Shown piece after piece: positions 8,934 through 19,534 of a stretch of 64,000 nucleotides of DNA. The notes under the pieces were generated by a model. It saw nothing but the letters and a program-made list of their open reading frames with translations. It was not told the origin of the DNA and made no database searches. A program made the position numbers and the translations under genes. Every line of letters begins with the position of its first letter. The stretch's first letter is position 1. Source of the DNA: Oncomelania hupensis (Eukaryota > Mollusca > Gastropoda > Littorinimorpha > Pomatiopsidae); the NCBI GenBank assembly GCA_036898135.1, contig CM072514.1:6171029-6235028 (forward strand), read 5' to 3'.

Positions 8934-9460
8934 ATGAATTGTGATGACTTGTTAATTCAAGAAGCTATTAATGTTACAGTTACAGGTGTTGACAATGAGA
9001 AAAGAGACAGGCTGGTTGCATTAGTAGCTTCCGGAAAGTCAAAGTATTATCTCGGTGTTGACTTAACTACTGAACAAGTGCAAAGACTGAGGCCAGAAGA
9101 GATCATTATATTACATAATAAATATGATAAAGTTCTCGGCGCTTTAATGGTTAAAAGTTTAGGGCGTTCGATTGTGAAGTTATATACCAAAGCTGTGTCG
9201 ACCTTTGTTACTTTAGATTGTGAGAATGATTTATTTGATATTTGATTAAAGATCCAGTTATTGTTAATGGGATTAGTGAGGCATCAAGAAATTTGTATTA
9301 TAAGTTTGGAAGCTTGTTGACCCCATTTTCAGCCGGGCTAATTACTTTTCAACACATAAATTTCTCTGCTATAAAAAATGGACTCTTCCAATCCGGAGAT
9401 GGAGAAGGAGACGGAGGTGAAGAATTCAGAGAATCAACAGAACCCAGTGACAGTCACTAA
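8934..9460 (+). pseudogene. Polinton small protein split by a frame break
   Basis: The first frame (8934-9245, 103 residues) contains IQEAINVTVTGV, ASGKSKYYLGVDLTTEQV and KSLGRSIVKLYTKAVSTF and stops at TGA 9243-9245. The overlapping frame from 9242 goes on as VIVNGISEASRNLYYKFGS and LLTPFSAGLITFQHINF, which looks like the natural continuation of a protein of about 145 residues. A single-base shift near 9240, in a T/A-rich stretch, explains the split. The second frame then runs on to 9460 across the start of the next gene, so its original end is probably also altered. I recognise the type as Polinton-associated; its function is unknown. Confidence 0.65.
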
Positions 9461-9835
9461 ACAAAAGAGCCCAGGAAGAATTGCAGCTGGAAAGAAGTTA
9501 GCAGAATTTAACAAGTTACATAGATGGAACAGACAAACAAAAGCAAACATATTAGGGAAAAAGGAATCACCAAAAGAAGAAACAATAATGCAACAAACAT
9601 TAACAACAAATAAAGAAGAACCAATACAACCAATACAACCAGTACAATCTTCAAATAACATATATTATTTATGTATAGCCGGTGTAGTGGGTGCAAGTGG
9701 GTACATAATATATAAATACCGCCAAGGAAAAAATAAACAAAACCCCCAAAACCACTTGTAAAAAAAGAAATTGAATTATCTCCATCGTTGAAGCCATCAT
9801 TGAAGCCATCATTAGATGTGTTTTCAATGCAGTAA
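9378..9835 (+). CDS. Basic Polinton protein with one membrane segment; C-terminal tail out of frame
   Basis: The frame 9378-9761 gives 127 residues after a TATAAAAAATG start. An acidic/polar N-terminus precedes a basic stretch SPGRIAAGKKLAEFNKLHRW (residues about 31-50). Then come a Q/P-rich linker with IQPIQPVQ and a membrane segment YYLCIAGVVGASGYIIY. It stops at 9761, but another frame from about 9738 reads an LKPSLKPSLDVFSMQ-type tail to TAA at 9833-9835. That resembles the short 'DxFxM' tail I remember for this family, so a one-base slip in the A/C runs at 9737-9760 is likely. A role in binding DNA to the capsid or membrane is only a guess from the charge pattern. Confidence 0.65.
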
Positions 9836-9871
9836 TAATTTATTATTATTTTTTTTTATTATATATAAAAA

Positions 9872-10105
9872 ATGAGTGTACCATATGAACAAACAATTGT
9901 TAATCTTGGATACCATAGTGTTGTCTTAGTGGGCTTAAATACAGCTTATGCTATGATTGCAAAATCTCTTTTAAAAATGAAACCTATTGAATTGGGGAAA
10001 ATGGATCTTTCAGATGCTGGTAAACTGGTTGGTATCTTTTCATTATCGTTATTTACTCGGGACTATCTTGTTAAACAAAAGATCATTCCAGCAGATATTA
10101 ATTGA
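9872..10105 (+). pseudogene. Small Polinton membrane protein, 3' end cut by a retroposon
   Basis: A 77-residue frame, MSVPYEQTIVNLGYHS start, with a hydrophobic stretch (VVLVGLNTAYAMIAKSLL) and a C-terminal block TRDYLVKQKIIPADIN. The present stop is created by inserted DNA. The 13-bp AGCAGATATTAAT at 10090-10102 recurs at 10806-10818, where it is followed by GTG TAA (10819-10824), which must be the original end. The lesion therefore costs one residue and may be harmless. The start has the A-run motif (ATATAAAAAATG). Confidence 0.75.
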
Positions 10106-10805
10106 TTGATTGATTTATTGTTGCTTTAGGTCCAGCGGACTCTTCCGAGCCAAATCAGGACCGGACAACCCCCGATCCGCATAAAAGATCTGCCGAAACA
10201 ACCCTAGTGGGAAAATTGAACGCCCTCCACCAGCCAGTCACTTTACAATAAAGACATCCCACGCGGGGGACGGCTGAGGGTTGACCTCAACTACGCGAAC
10301 ACCCCGGTTACAAAAACAAAATAGAATACAACCATCATTATAAATCATCAACAAAACACATACATATAAAATGCCTATAGTGCGAAATAGTACAATCATA
10401 GGAAGCCCTAGTGACCACCCGGCAGAAAGCGTCCAACACTCCCAAGCTGATCCAACAGACCCCATACACAAACAAGGAGTCTTGTCCAGGAAGAGTTTTC
10501 AAGAAAAAAGGTAGGTCATTGATCTAGCGAAGAAGAAGAAAGTATAGCAGAGTGATAGGACAGATCAGGAATGGGAAAGAGCAAATGATGAAGACAGCGA
10601 CAGTGGGAATTTAAAGCACTAAATTTCCAGAAAGTGGGGATACTATTTATACTGAAACCCCCGGCACTCCAACGGGGGGAACTGTTGCCACAGTGAATTA
10701 GTCATGCCTACAAAGGCAAGACAAGTTTTCAACTGGGGCTTTCACTGTTCCCTTTATAGGTTAGAACAATCTACAGTGGCAAGATTGCTCATGACCCCAA
10801 GGGGT
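10103..10805 (-). mobile_element. Retroposon (SINE-like) inserted in the Polinton
   Basis: 703 bp bounded by a 13-bp target-site duplication (AGCAGATATTAAT). Read on the minus strand it ends GGACCTAAAGCAACAATAAA and an AATC-repeat tail, so its 3' end faces the gene at 9872. The 3' 380 bp match the copy at 18717-19150, and the last 30 bp match an insert at 63725-63770. No coding region is seen. The long target duplication and simple-repeat tail indicate mobilisation by LINE machinery. Confidence 0.75.
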
Positions 10806-10818
10806 AGCAGATATTAAT

Positions 10819-11040
10819 GTGTAATGTTATACAACCATAATGTAGAAGGGTTGTAATTTTTTTTGTTTAAACCAAAGACGCAAGATATACGAATATGTAT
10901 TATATTTAGCAAATTGCGGATTCCCAGAGTGCTTTGGAGCGCTTTTTAAAAGCTCATAAAACAGCCATAAATTGCAAAAAAAGGCCTCCTTTAGTAACTC
11001 TATGAGCTTTGGGGTTCAGAGCCCATTATTGCTATCTCTC
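10819..11040. other. Right flank of the Polinton after the insertion
   Basis: AT-rich sequence with an ACAACC...GGTTGT stem (12-base loop) soon after the original stop, which may end transcription. No gene is seen. The terminal inverted repeat of the Polinton should lie here or further right, but it cannot be recognised without the left end. Confidence 0.4.
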
Positions 11041-12328
11041 AACAACTACTAAGGATTTTATTCAAGATGTTACGGAGGACAACAACTAATATGGATTTTA
11101 TTCAAGATGTTACAGAGGACAACAACTAATAAGGATTTTATTCAACATGTTACGGAGGACAACAACTAATAAGGATTTTATTCAAGATGTTACGGAGGAC
11201 AACAACTAATAAGGATTTTATTCAACATGTTATGGAGGACAACAACTAATAAGGATTTTATTCAAGATGTTACGGAGGACAACAACTAATAAGGATTTTA
11301 TTCAACATGTTACGGAGGACAACAACTAATAAGGATTTTATTCAACATGTTACGGAGGACAACAACTAATAAGGATTTTATTCAACATGTTACGGAGGAC
11401 AACAACTAATAAGGATTTTATTTAAGATGTTACGGAGGACAACAACTAATAAGGATTTTATTCAAGATGTTACGGAGGACAACAACTAATAAGGATTTTA
11501 TTCAACATGTTACGAAGGACAACAACTAATAAGGATTTTATTCAACATGTTACGGAGGACAACAAGTAATAAGAATTTTATTCAAGATGTTACAGAGGAC
11601 AGCAACTAATAAGGATTTTATTCAAGATGTTACGGAGGACAACAACTAATAAGGATTTTATTCAACATGTTACGGAGGACAACAACTAATAAGGATTTTA
11701 TTCAACATGTTACGGAGGACAACAAGTAATAAGAATTTTATTCAAGATGTTACAGAGGACAGCAACTAATAAGGATTTTATTCAAGATGTTACGGAGGAC
11801 AACAACTAATAAGGATTTTATTCAACATGTTACGGAGGACAACAACTAATAAGGATTTTATTCAACATGTTACGGAGGACAACAACTAATAAGGATTTGA
11901 TACAACATGTTACGGAGGACAACAACTAATAAGGATTTTATTCAACATGTTACGGAGGACAACAACTAATAAGGAGTTTATTCAACATGTTACGGAGGAC
12001 AACAACTAATAAGGAGTTTATTCAACATGTTACGGAGGACAACAACTAATAAGGATTTTATTCAACATGTTACGGAGGACAACAACTAATAAGGATTTTA
12101 TTCAACATGTTACGGAGGACAACTAATAAGGATTTTATTCAAGATGTTACGGAGGAAAACAACTATTAAGGATTTTATTCAACATGTCATGGAGGACAAC
12201 AACTAATAAGGATTTTATTCAACATGTTACGGAGGACAACAACTAATAAGGATTTTATTCAACATGTTACGGAGGACAACAACTAATAAGGATTTTATTC
12301 AACATGTTACGGAGGACAACAACTAATA
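11041..12328. repeat. 40-bp minisatellite, about 32 copies
   Basis: Tandem 40-bp unit containing AATAAGGATTTTATTCAA and TACGGAGGAC. Copies differ mainly at one position (AAGATGTT or AACATGTT, the latter a perfect palindrome). 11561-11720 and 11721-11880 are identical four-unit blocks, so the array also grows by a 160-bp higher-order step. Phase is kept throughout except for a 3-bp loss at about 12121. On the minus strand most units contain AATAAA. Confidence 0.97.
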
Positions 12329-13531
12329 ATAATAGTAGAAGCACGTTGTAATAAGTTTGTGGTTTTTCGTTTGGTTAGCGAATATCTATGTTTGTGAAAA
12401 CTGGCATTTATTAGTTCGTTATTTAGGCATAAATAACGGAGCGCTGTTGAAAGTGATAAACATATTATTTCTGTGGCAGAAATAGGTTAACAGCGTGTGC
12501 AGTTTTCAGTTGTCAAAGCAAAGTGTTTTGTGAGCCTGTGGGCATTATTGCAGGGTCATGTCAGTGGCAAGTGACAGTTGTGTCAGAACAGAATTATTAT
12601 TATTATTATTATTATTATTTATCATTCTTATAACAGAATAGAATAAAATAGAATAAAGCAGGTCTAGACTTTTGGAATATAGTAGGCCTGGACTATCAGT
12701 GTCACATGCGTTCATTGGATACTCTTTTATAAAACAACATAATCTTTTGAGGTGAGAATTTATTATTTTTCTTTTATCATTATTAATGCAGACAAGTGTT
12801 TGTTTAACCCCAAATTCCTTGCAGGATGAGACAGCAGTGCGGGACGCAGGGTCGTTTATTACCGTAATAAACGATGCACTGTATATTTTTCTGATTGTGT
12901 GAACCTTGCCTAGTTAGGTATGGTTATGGGAGTCGGGATGCTGTATAGTCTTTCAGCATGTTGCGGATTCTCTTTTTCCCGGATCCTTTGCCTGGGGAGA
13001 TTTCCCGGATCAATAGCCGTAGAAGGAGGGAAGACCATACAACCAACCAACCAACCGACCACACCACACCCTACATCCATCTTCCTACCCGCCGCCATTA
13101 CCAAAGCCAACTTGATAACTGTCAGCCCACTTTCATCATCAGCATCATCATCCTGTGCACGGGCGACAACTACACTACAGAACTCAGCTAAGTGGTCTCA
13201 ACTTTGCTGAAGCCAACAGTAGTTTCGACTTCCCCACCAGATGATGAACAACTGTTGAACTGAACCGAACCCTAAAGGATTTGGGGGGTACCAAACAAGA
13301 CTGTAATTTTACGAATATTTCAAATATTTCGGAGTTGTTGTACAGTTTAACTGAAAATATTTCGGCAGATTTTGTGGATCGAGGTCCAGTGGTGTAAATA
13401 ATAACAAAAAGAGAAATTTTACTTCGTTGTTTCGAGTTTTCTTTATTCTCCAATACTACTTTTGATCTATACTTAACTTGTTCTTGGAAGAGGACGTAGG
13501 CGAGTCACTACACAAAAACTCTCCGCGTGAC
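12329..13531. other. Non-coding stretch, no gene recognised
   Basis: Contains an ATT microsatellite at about 12593-12622 and an AACC-rich stretch at about 13041-13060. Short overlapping open frames on both strands at 12910-13210 have no recognisable domains and are read as chance. Confidence 0.5.
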
Positions 13532-13532
13532 A

Positions 13533-13601
<69 letters not shown>

Positions 13602-13602
13602 T
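13532..13602. repeat. AAT microsatellite
   Basis: Uninterrupted AAT repeats over about 70 bp. Confidence 0.95.
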
Positions 13603-13837
13603 CATCTACCAATGTGTCAGTGGCAACTGTTAGCGCGTTACCGTCGAAGGCAGCAGACAAGTTCATTTGTGTACTAAAGGCACTGTTGAAGAGCTAAATA
13701 AAGTCATTATTGCTTGGTGGATAATATCATCAAATCGCCTCATCTCTATTGGTTCGTATCAATTACATTACAGAACATTAGCATTTGAGCGCCATTTTCC
13801 AGTTGTTTATTATATAGGTATAATATTACATACATAT

Positions 13838-13838
13838 A

Positions 13839-13869
<31 letters not shown>

Positions 13870-13877
13870 CATACATA
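13838..13877. repeat. ATAC microsatellite
   Basis: Perfect four-base repeat within a non-coding stretch. Confidence 0.9.
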
Positions 13878-13912
13878 GGGATACTATTACATACAAACAA
13901 CGATTTATATTT

Positions 13913-14009
13913 GGGGCGTCCAGTTAGGCAGGGGGCGTCCAATTAGGCTTCTATGTCAGACCCAATTGGACGCCGGCGTCCAAATAGGCAGGGGCGTCCA
14001 ATTAGGCCT
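13913..14009. repeat. Cluster of GGCGTCCAATTAGGC motifs
   Basis: Four near copies of GGGGCGTCCAATTAGGC in 97 bp. One inverted copy (CAATTGGACGCC) joins a direct copy to make a GGACGCCGGCGTCC palindrome. No flanking element is recognised. Confidence 0.7.
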
Positions 14010-14341
14010 GCACACAGCTATACGAGATGCCTGACTTATCCCAGATTCGGCGCCACAACCGTGAGTTGCAACTTTTATTTATTTTTTTTTTCATCAAGCT
14101 TTCTTTTATTACATGGAGATTTTAGTATTTTCTTTCCTTGAACTTTGAAAGTAAAATCTTCAGTTGGCGGAACAGAACAGACTAAGAAATATACGGCAAG
14201 GGCTGAGCAAAACAGCGAAAGGCGAGATAACGCCAATGGGACGAGGAAGTTCTATGTTACAATATTGGTGTTAAATGGCTTGAGGACTGGAGAACTTTGT
14301 TAGTTGTAGTCTCCATTTAAAATGCTTTTACATGTATGTCT

Positions 14342-17300
14342 AGTTCTTCTAATTTTCCTTCCGCAGTTAGGGTTCTGACATTCCAGGTTCCTATGACGAG
14401 GTTATTTCTCGTGCGGATCTTGCTAATTTGTCCATCAGTAGCATACTTATCAACTCCGTCCTGGTGGCCAATGGCAGGCGCGGTCCTTGTGCCGGGCGAC
14501 GACCGATCCGGTATGGAATTAGTTGATAGCTTCATCATGTAGTGTGTCTTGGGCAAAAAAGAACTGGCGGTGCCCAATCCTCTCCAGGCTGTTGGTCAAA
14601 GCCGAAATCCACGAATACAGTGTGGCTCGCCTTGGCCCTGAGCACGTGGTCGTTGAACCTGTAGTAAGGTGAGGTTCCTCCGCCCTGGCCGGTGACTTCT
14701 GTGTAGAAGACTTTCGCCCAGTGATGCCGTGCTAACATCACCCCTGTTAGTCGCCTCTTATGACAAGCCGGGAAACGTTGGGTCTATTATATTTAATGCC
14801 CAAACCCACAGAGCATGGACCACTATCGATGGAACATTCTAGGTATCAGCGAACTGCGCTGGAAAGGCCTAGGTGAAACAACGACCGATAAAGGCCACAA
14901 GCTCTATTTCAGCGGTAGAGATGACAGGCACGAACACGCGTTGGATTCCTGGTCCACAAGAACATTCTAGCCACTATCAGGGGTTGCCGCCCAGTCTCCA
15001 GTAGACTCATTACCATCCATCTGAGGGCAGCCCCTTTCAACATCACCATCATCCAGACCTATGCCCCAACATCAGACTATGACGACAGCGAAGTGGAGGA
15101 TTTTTATAAAAATCTACAGGCGGTCCTTGACCAAGTGCCGAAGAAGGACATACAGTAGTCATAGTGCAAGGCGACTGGAATGCCAAGGTTGGCCAAGATG
15201 CGCACCACAACTGGGGAGAAACATGTGGACCCTACTGCAACAACGAGACACATGACAGGGGTCTGAGACTCTTGAAGTTTGCCAGATACACCAATCTAGA
15301 TCTGGTACTGGCAAACACGCTTGGTCTCCACAAAAACTCCAGACGATGGACATGGCACAGTCCCGGCGAGGAGCGTCACAGACAGATCCACTACATCATG
15401 GTCAAGAAACGCTTCAGATCAAGCATCAACATTGGCAGGACACGCACTTTTCCAGGAGCAGACATCGGAAGTGACCACGATCTCGGGATGATGTCTTTCC
15501 GGCTCCTCTTGAAGAGAGTAAATACAGCAAAGTGCACTAGACTGAAGTTCGACCTGGACAAACTGCAAGACCCGGAGGTGGCAGAACTATTTCAGGCCAT
15601 AATTGGAGGGAAATTTGCACCACTGCTCATTTTGGGAGCTGGTGAAGTAGATGTCAACACCATGACCACCACATTCAACTCAGCTGTGACAGATGCCGCC
15701 ACTCAGATCCTTGGCAAGCACCGACCAAAGAAGAAGCCGTGGATCACACCTGAAAGTTTGGATCTGTGTGATTAACGAAGAGATATAAAAAAGAAAAAGA
15801 ATACTTCACAGGGAGCGGATGTCTACCGAAAAATCAACAATGACATCCGAAAAGGCACAGCAAAGGAGAACTGGATAGAAGATCAATGCCAGGAAATAAA
15901 GAACAGTCTGAACAAGAACAACAGCAAGAAGGCCTACCAGACTATGAAGCGGCTGACAAGTGTTAAACAGCCCAAAGTCTCCACGATCCGAAGCAAGTCT
16001 GGCATATGCCTTACAGAAGAACAAGAGGTCTTGGACAGATGGACAGAGTACTGCTCTGATCTTTACAACCATACACCAAATGGAGACCCATCAGTTCTAA
16101 CATGTCCCGAGAACAGAGAAGAAGAAATCCTGCAAATTCTCCGGGAAGAAGTTGAGGCAGCAGTGCAATCGCTGAAGAAAGGGAAGTCAGCGGGAGTGGA
16201 CAACATACCCGCGGAACTGCTACAAGCAGGAGGAGAAGCGATGATTGGTGCCCTTACCATTATCTGTAACAAGATCTGGCAGAGTGGAGAGTGGCTTACA
16301 CCATGGACCCAGTCGCTTGTCATCACTCTTCCCAAAAAAGGTAACCTTCAGGAGTGTGAAAATTACCGCACCATCAGCCTCATCAGCCATCCCAGCAAGG
16401 TCCTCCTGAAAATAATACTCAACAGGTTGAAACCCCAAGCTGAACAAATCATAGCTGAAGAACAAGCAGGATTCAGGGCAAGGCGAAGTACCACTAAACA
16501 GATTTTCAACCTCAGAATAATCTGTTAGAAATGCCTACAGCACCATCAACATCTATATCATGTGTTCATAGACTTCAAGATGGCGTTTGACCGAGTCTGG
16601 CATGCAGCTCTATGGGCAACAATGAAAGTGTACAACATCAGCCCTAAAATTATTAAAGTCATCAAAAGCCTGTATTACAAGACTACCAGTGCAGTCCTCC
16701 ATAACAGCGTCATCGGGAACTGGTTCAGATCAATAATCGATGTGCGTCAAGGATGCCTACTCTCTCCAAAACTCTTCAACATCTTCCTAGAGCGCATCAT
16801 GTCAGATGCTCTTGCATATCACGAAGGCACAGTCAGCATAGGGGGTAGAGCAATCCCCAATCTCCGTTTTGCGGATGACATTGATGGATTGGCTGGAGAA
16901 GAACAAGAACTTGAACAGCTGGTACAGAGGCTTGACACCACCTCCAGAGCTTATGGAATGGAAATAAGTGCAGAGAAGACCAAAATGATGACCAACAACA
17001 CCAATGGCATCAACACGGACATCAAAGACCAAGGCCAATACCTCAACACAGTGCATAGCTTCAAATATTTGGGAACCATTGTGTCAGACAGTGGGTCCCG
17101 ACAGGAAGTCCTCTCCAGGATCGCACAATCAACTGCTGCCCTGACAAGGTTGAAGCCCATGTGGAAAGACAGGACCATCAGTCTACATTCCAAAGTAAGA
17201 CTGCTGCGCTCCCTTGTCATCTCCATCTTCCTATATATTTGCGAAGCATGGACCCTCACAGCAGATCTACAACGAAGAATACAAAGCATGAAGATGAGGT

Positions 17301-17684
17301 GCTACAGAAGACTTCTGGGCATTTCCTATACCCAAGTTGCAACACATCACCAACGAGGAAGTCCGACAGACCATCACACAAGCCATTGGACAACACGATG
17401 ACCTGCTCACAGTGGTGAAAAAACGGAAACTCCGATGGTATGGCCACGCCACCAGATCATCAGGTCTTGGAAAGACTATTCTGCAAGGCACAGTGCAAGG
17501 AGGTAGAAGAAGAGGGAGACCGAAAAAGAGGTGGGAGGACAGCATTCGAGAATGGACTGGTTTGACACCGAGTGAAGCCATCAGGGCTGCTGAGGACAGA
17601 GAAAGATGGAGTATGCTGGTTAAACGATCCATGTGTGGTGCCCCTACGACCTCCGGGTTACGGGACAGGATAGGATAGGATAGG
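14342..17684 (+). mobile_element. LINE copy with 5' inversion (twin priming) and 12-bp target duplication
   Basis: The 3' part (14812-17684) reads plus: endonuclease from HYRWNILGISELRW through GDWNAKVGQDAHHNWG and SDHDL, reverse transcriptase with FIDFKMAFDRVW and NLRFADDIDGL, then the terminal RKLRWYGHATR domain and a GGATA-repeat tail. The 5' part (14342-14811), including GTWNVRTLTAEGKLEEL, is inverted and meets the 3' part with only about 10 bp missing. ACATGTATGTCT flanks both sides (14330-14341, 17685-17696). Several frameshifts and stops make it inactive. Clade is RTE-like, from the endonuclease-RT layout and simple-repeat tail. Confidence 0.92.
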
Positions 17685-17814
17685 ACATGTATGTCTTGCC
17701 TTCTCTTCCTGGTGTGTTTCACTTTAATCCCCCATCGGGTCATTAAGCAAATATTGATAAGTGTTTGTGGGAAAAGTAGAGAGTGCGTGTTTGTGTGAAT
17801 GTGTGCGAAAGACA

Positions 17815-17837
17815 GAGAGAGGGAGGGAGAGAGAAAA

Positions 17838-17887
<50 letters not shown>
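17815..17887. repeat. GA microsatellite
   Basis: Nearly pure GA repeat 120 bp downstream of the LINE copy. Confidence 0.9.
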
Positions 17888-17889
<2 letters not shown>

Positions 17890-18241
17890 TTACCATTAGC
17901 TATTATTATTAATATATGGTTATTAAATATTTTTTTGACCAGCTCGTTTATTTCTTTTACTCTTTGTGTATTTTAATTTTAAAACCTTCTTGAATGTTCT
18001 AAAGCGCGTTTTGTGAGGACCAAAATATATGTTAATTCTTTGTTGAATATATTATCACGCTCATAACATAAATGCCTAACTCAGACTTAGGCAGTTGTGC
18101 AGTAGGGGTAAAAACAAAGCCCTGGGAAGACAAGCCATCTGTGCTAGAGAGTACAAGTCTCAATCTAAATCCTAACGGTCGCCACAGCTTCGTATGCCAA
18201 ATTGCCTATCTCATTCCTGACATAGGCATTTTGCAACCAAT

Positions 18242-18326
18242 ATGGCGGCGCCCAGACGTATTGAACAATTTTGGGCTGAAAAAGCAACAGAGATGTTGCA
18301 AAACATACGTCAATCAGAAGACGAAG
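18242..18326 (+). CDS. Possible first exon of the transposon's own gene
   Basis: ATG at 18242 begins MAAPRRIEQFWAEKATEMLQ and runs 28 codons to a strong splice donor (GAAG|GTAAGT at 18327). It sits just inside the left terminal repeat, where a transposase first exon is expected. The downstream exons were not found, so the copy is presumably non-autonomous. The family is not recognised. Confidence 0.4.
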
Positions 18327-18716
18327 GTAAGTAATCAATTTTAGAACTTGTTATTCTTAGGTGTTGTGGGAAAATGGCTATAAATGCTGTTCCAAGCATC
18401 ATCTTCAATAGGAAGCGATTGACATCGGCAATTTGCAAATTAAGACAGAGCTGAGATAGGCATTTTGTCTTAAATGGCAGACTGACTGTAAAAACAACTT
18501 TAAATAAAGTTAAAATACTTGGCTATTTACCATTTAGCATTGCTAACCATTGTTCTCGTTTTATGTTACATAAAATATCGAGCATATTTATTTATAGATG
18601 CGTCTGTATATGCGTGTGTCCATAGATCCCCACGACTGTGACGATGAAGCGCGGGAAGCTACCAGCCTGAGTCCTCCTCGTCAAATGAGGAAGACGACAT
18701 TACATTACATTATATG

Positions 18717-19236
18717 GTTATTGCTTTAGGTCCAGCAGACTCTTCCGAGCCAAATCAGGACCAGAGAAGTGAAAGAGGACTCACCCCTGATCCGCTTAAA
18801 AGATCTGCCGAAACAACCCTAGTGGTAACACTGAAGGCAATCTACCAGCCGGTCACTTTACAATAAAGACATCCCACGCAGGGGACGCTGAGGCTATACT
18901 CTAATTTATCGAACCTCCGTTTACAAAGCAAAATAGACTACAAGCATCATTATACAATATCAACAAAACCCATACATATAAAATGCCTACATTGCCAAAT
19001 AATATCATAGGAAGCCCCAGTGACCATTTGGCAGAAAGCATCCAATATTCCCAAGCTGATCCAACAGACCTCACACACAAATACGTAGTTTTGTCCCGGA
19101 AGAGTTGTCCAAGAGACAAGTGCATGGGCAGGAAGTAGGAATCAAAGTGTTTAGGGCCAGTGGGAATTCGAGCTTTTCCCTCTCAGACTTGAGCTGCTTA
19201 GCTCAACTACCGCTTACCCATCTGCAACTTCACACT
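18717..19236 (-). mobile_element. SINE-like retroposon, second copy
   Basis: Matches the 3' part of the 10103-10805 element (GGTCCAGCAGACTCTTCCGA and following about 380 bp). Read on the minus strand, its 5' end at 19150-19236 has tRNA-like boxes (GGGTAAGCGGTAGTTGAGC; AGCTCGAATTCC), suggesting a tRNA-derived head. The tail is ATTAC repeats. It is nested in the TIR transposon. Confidence 0.6.
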
Positions 19237-19534
19237 TTGGACAACACGATGACCTGCTCACAGTGGTGAAGAAACGGAAACTCCGATGGTATGGCCACGT
19301 CACCAGATCATCAGGCCTTGCAAAGACCATTCTGCAAGGCACAGTGCAAGGAGGTAGAAGAAGGGGGAGACCGAAAAAGAGGTGGGAGGACAACATTCGA
19401 GAATGGACTGGTTTGACACTGAGCGAAGCCATGAGGGCTGCTGAGGACAGAGAAAGATGGAGTATGCTGGTTAAACGATCATCTGTGGTGCCCCTACGAC
19501 CTTCGGGTTATGGGACAGGATAGGATAGGATAGG
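19237..19534 (+). mobile_element. LINE 3' fragment
   Basis: Last 300 bp of the RTE-like LINE: KKRKLRWYGHVTRSSGLAKT through the GGATA-repeat tail. It is severely 5'-truncated and lies inside the TIR transposon. Confidence 0.9.

Noticed and set aside
9434..9696. Minus-strand hydrophobic frames over the basic Polinton gene
   Set aside because: Shadows of the plus-strand gene at 9378; AT-rich antisense gives artificial Leu/Val-rich proteins.
11041..12328. CRISPR-like array
   Set aside because: The repeats are contiguous 40-bp units without variable spacers, so it is a minisatellite.
12910..13210. Three overlapping short frames
   Set aside because: Low-complexity AACC and serine-rich translations without start context or similarity.
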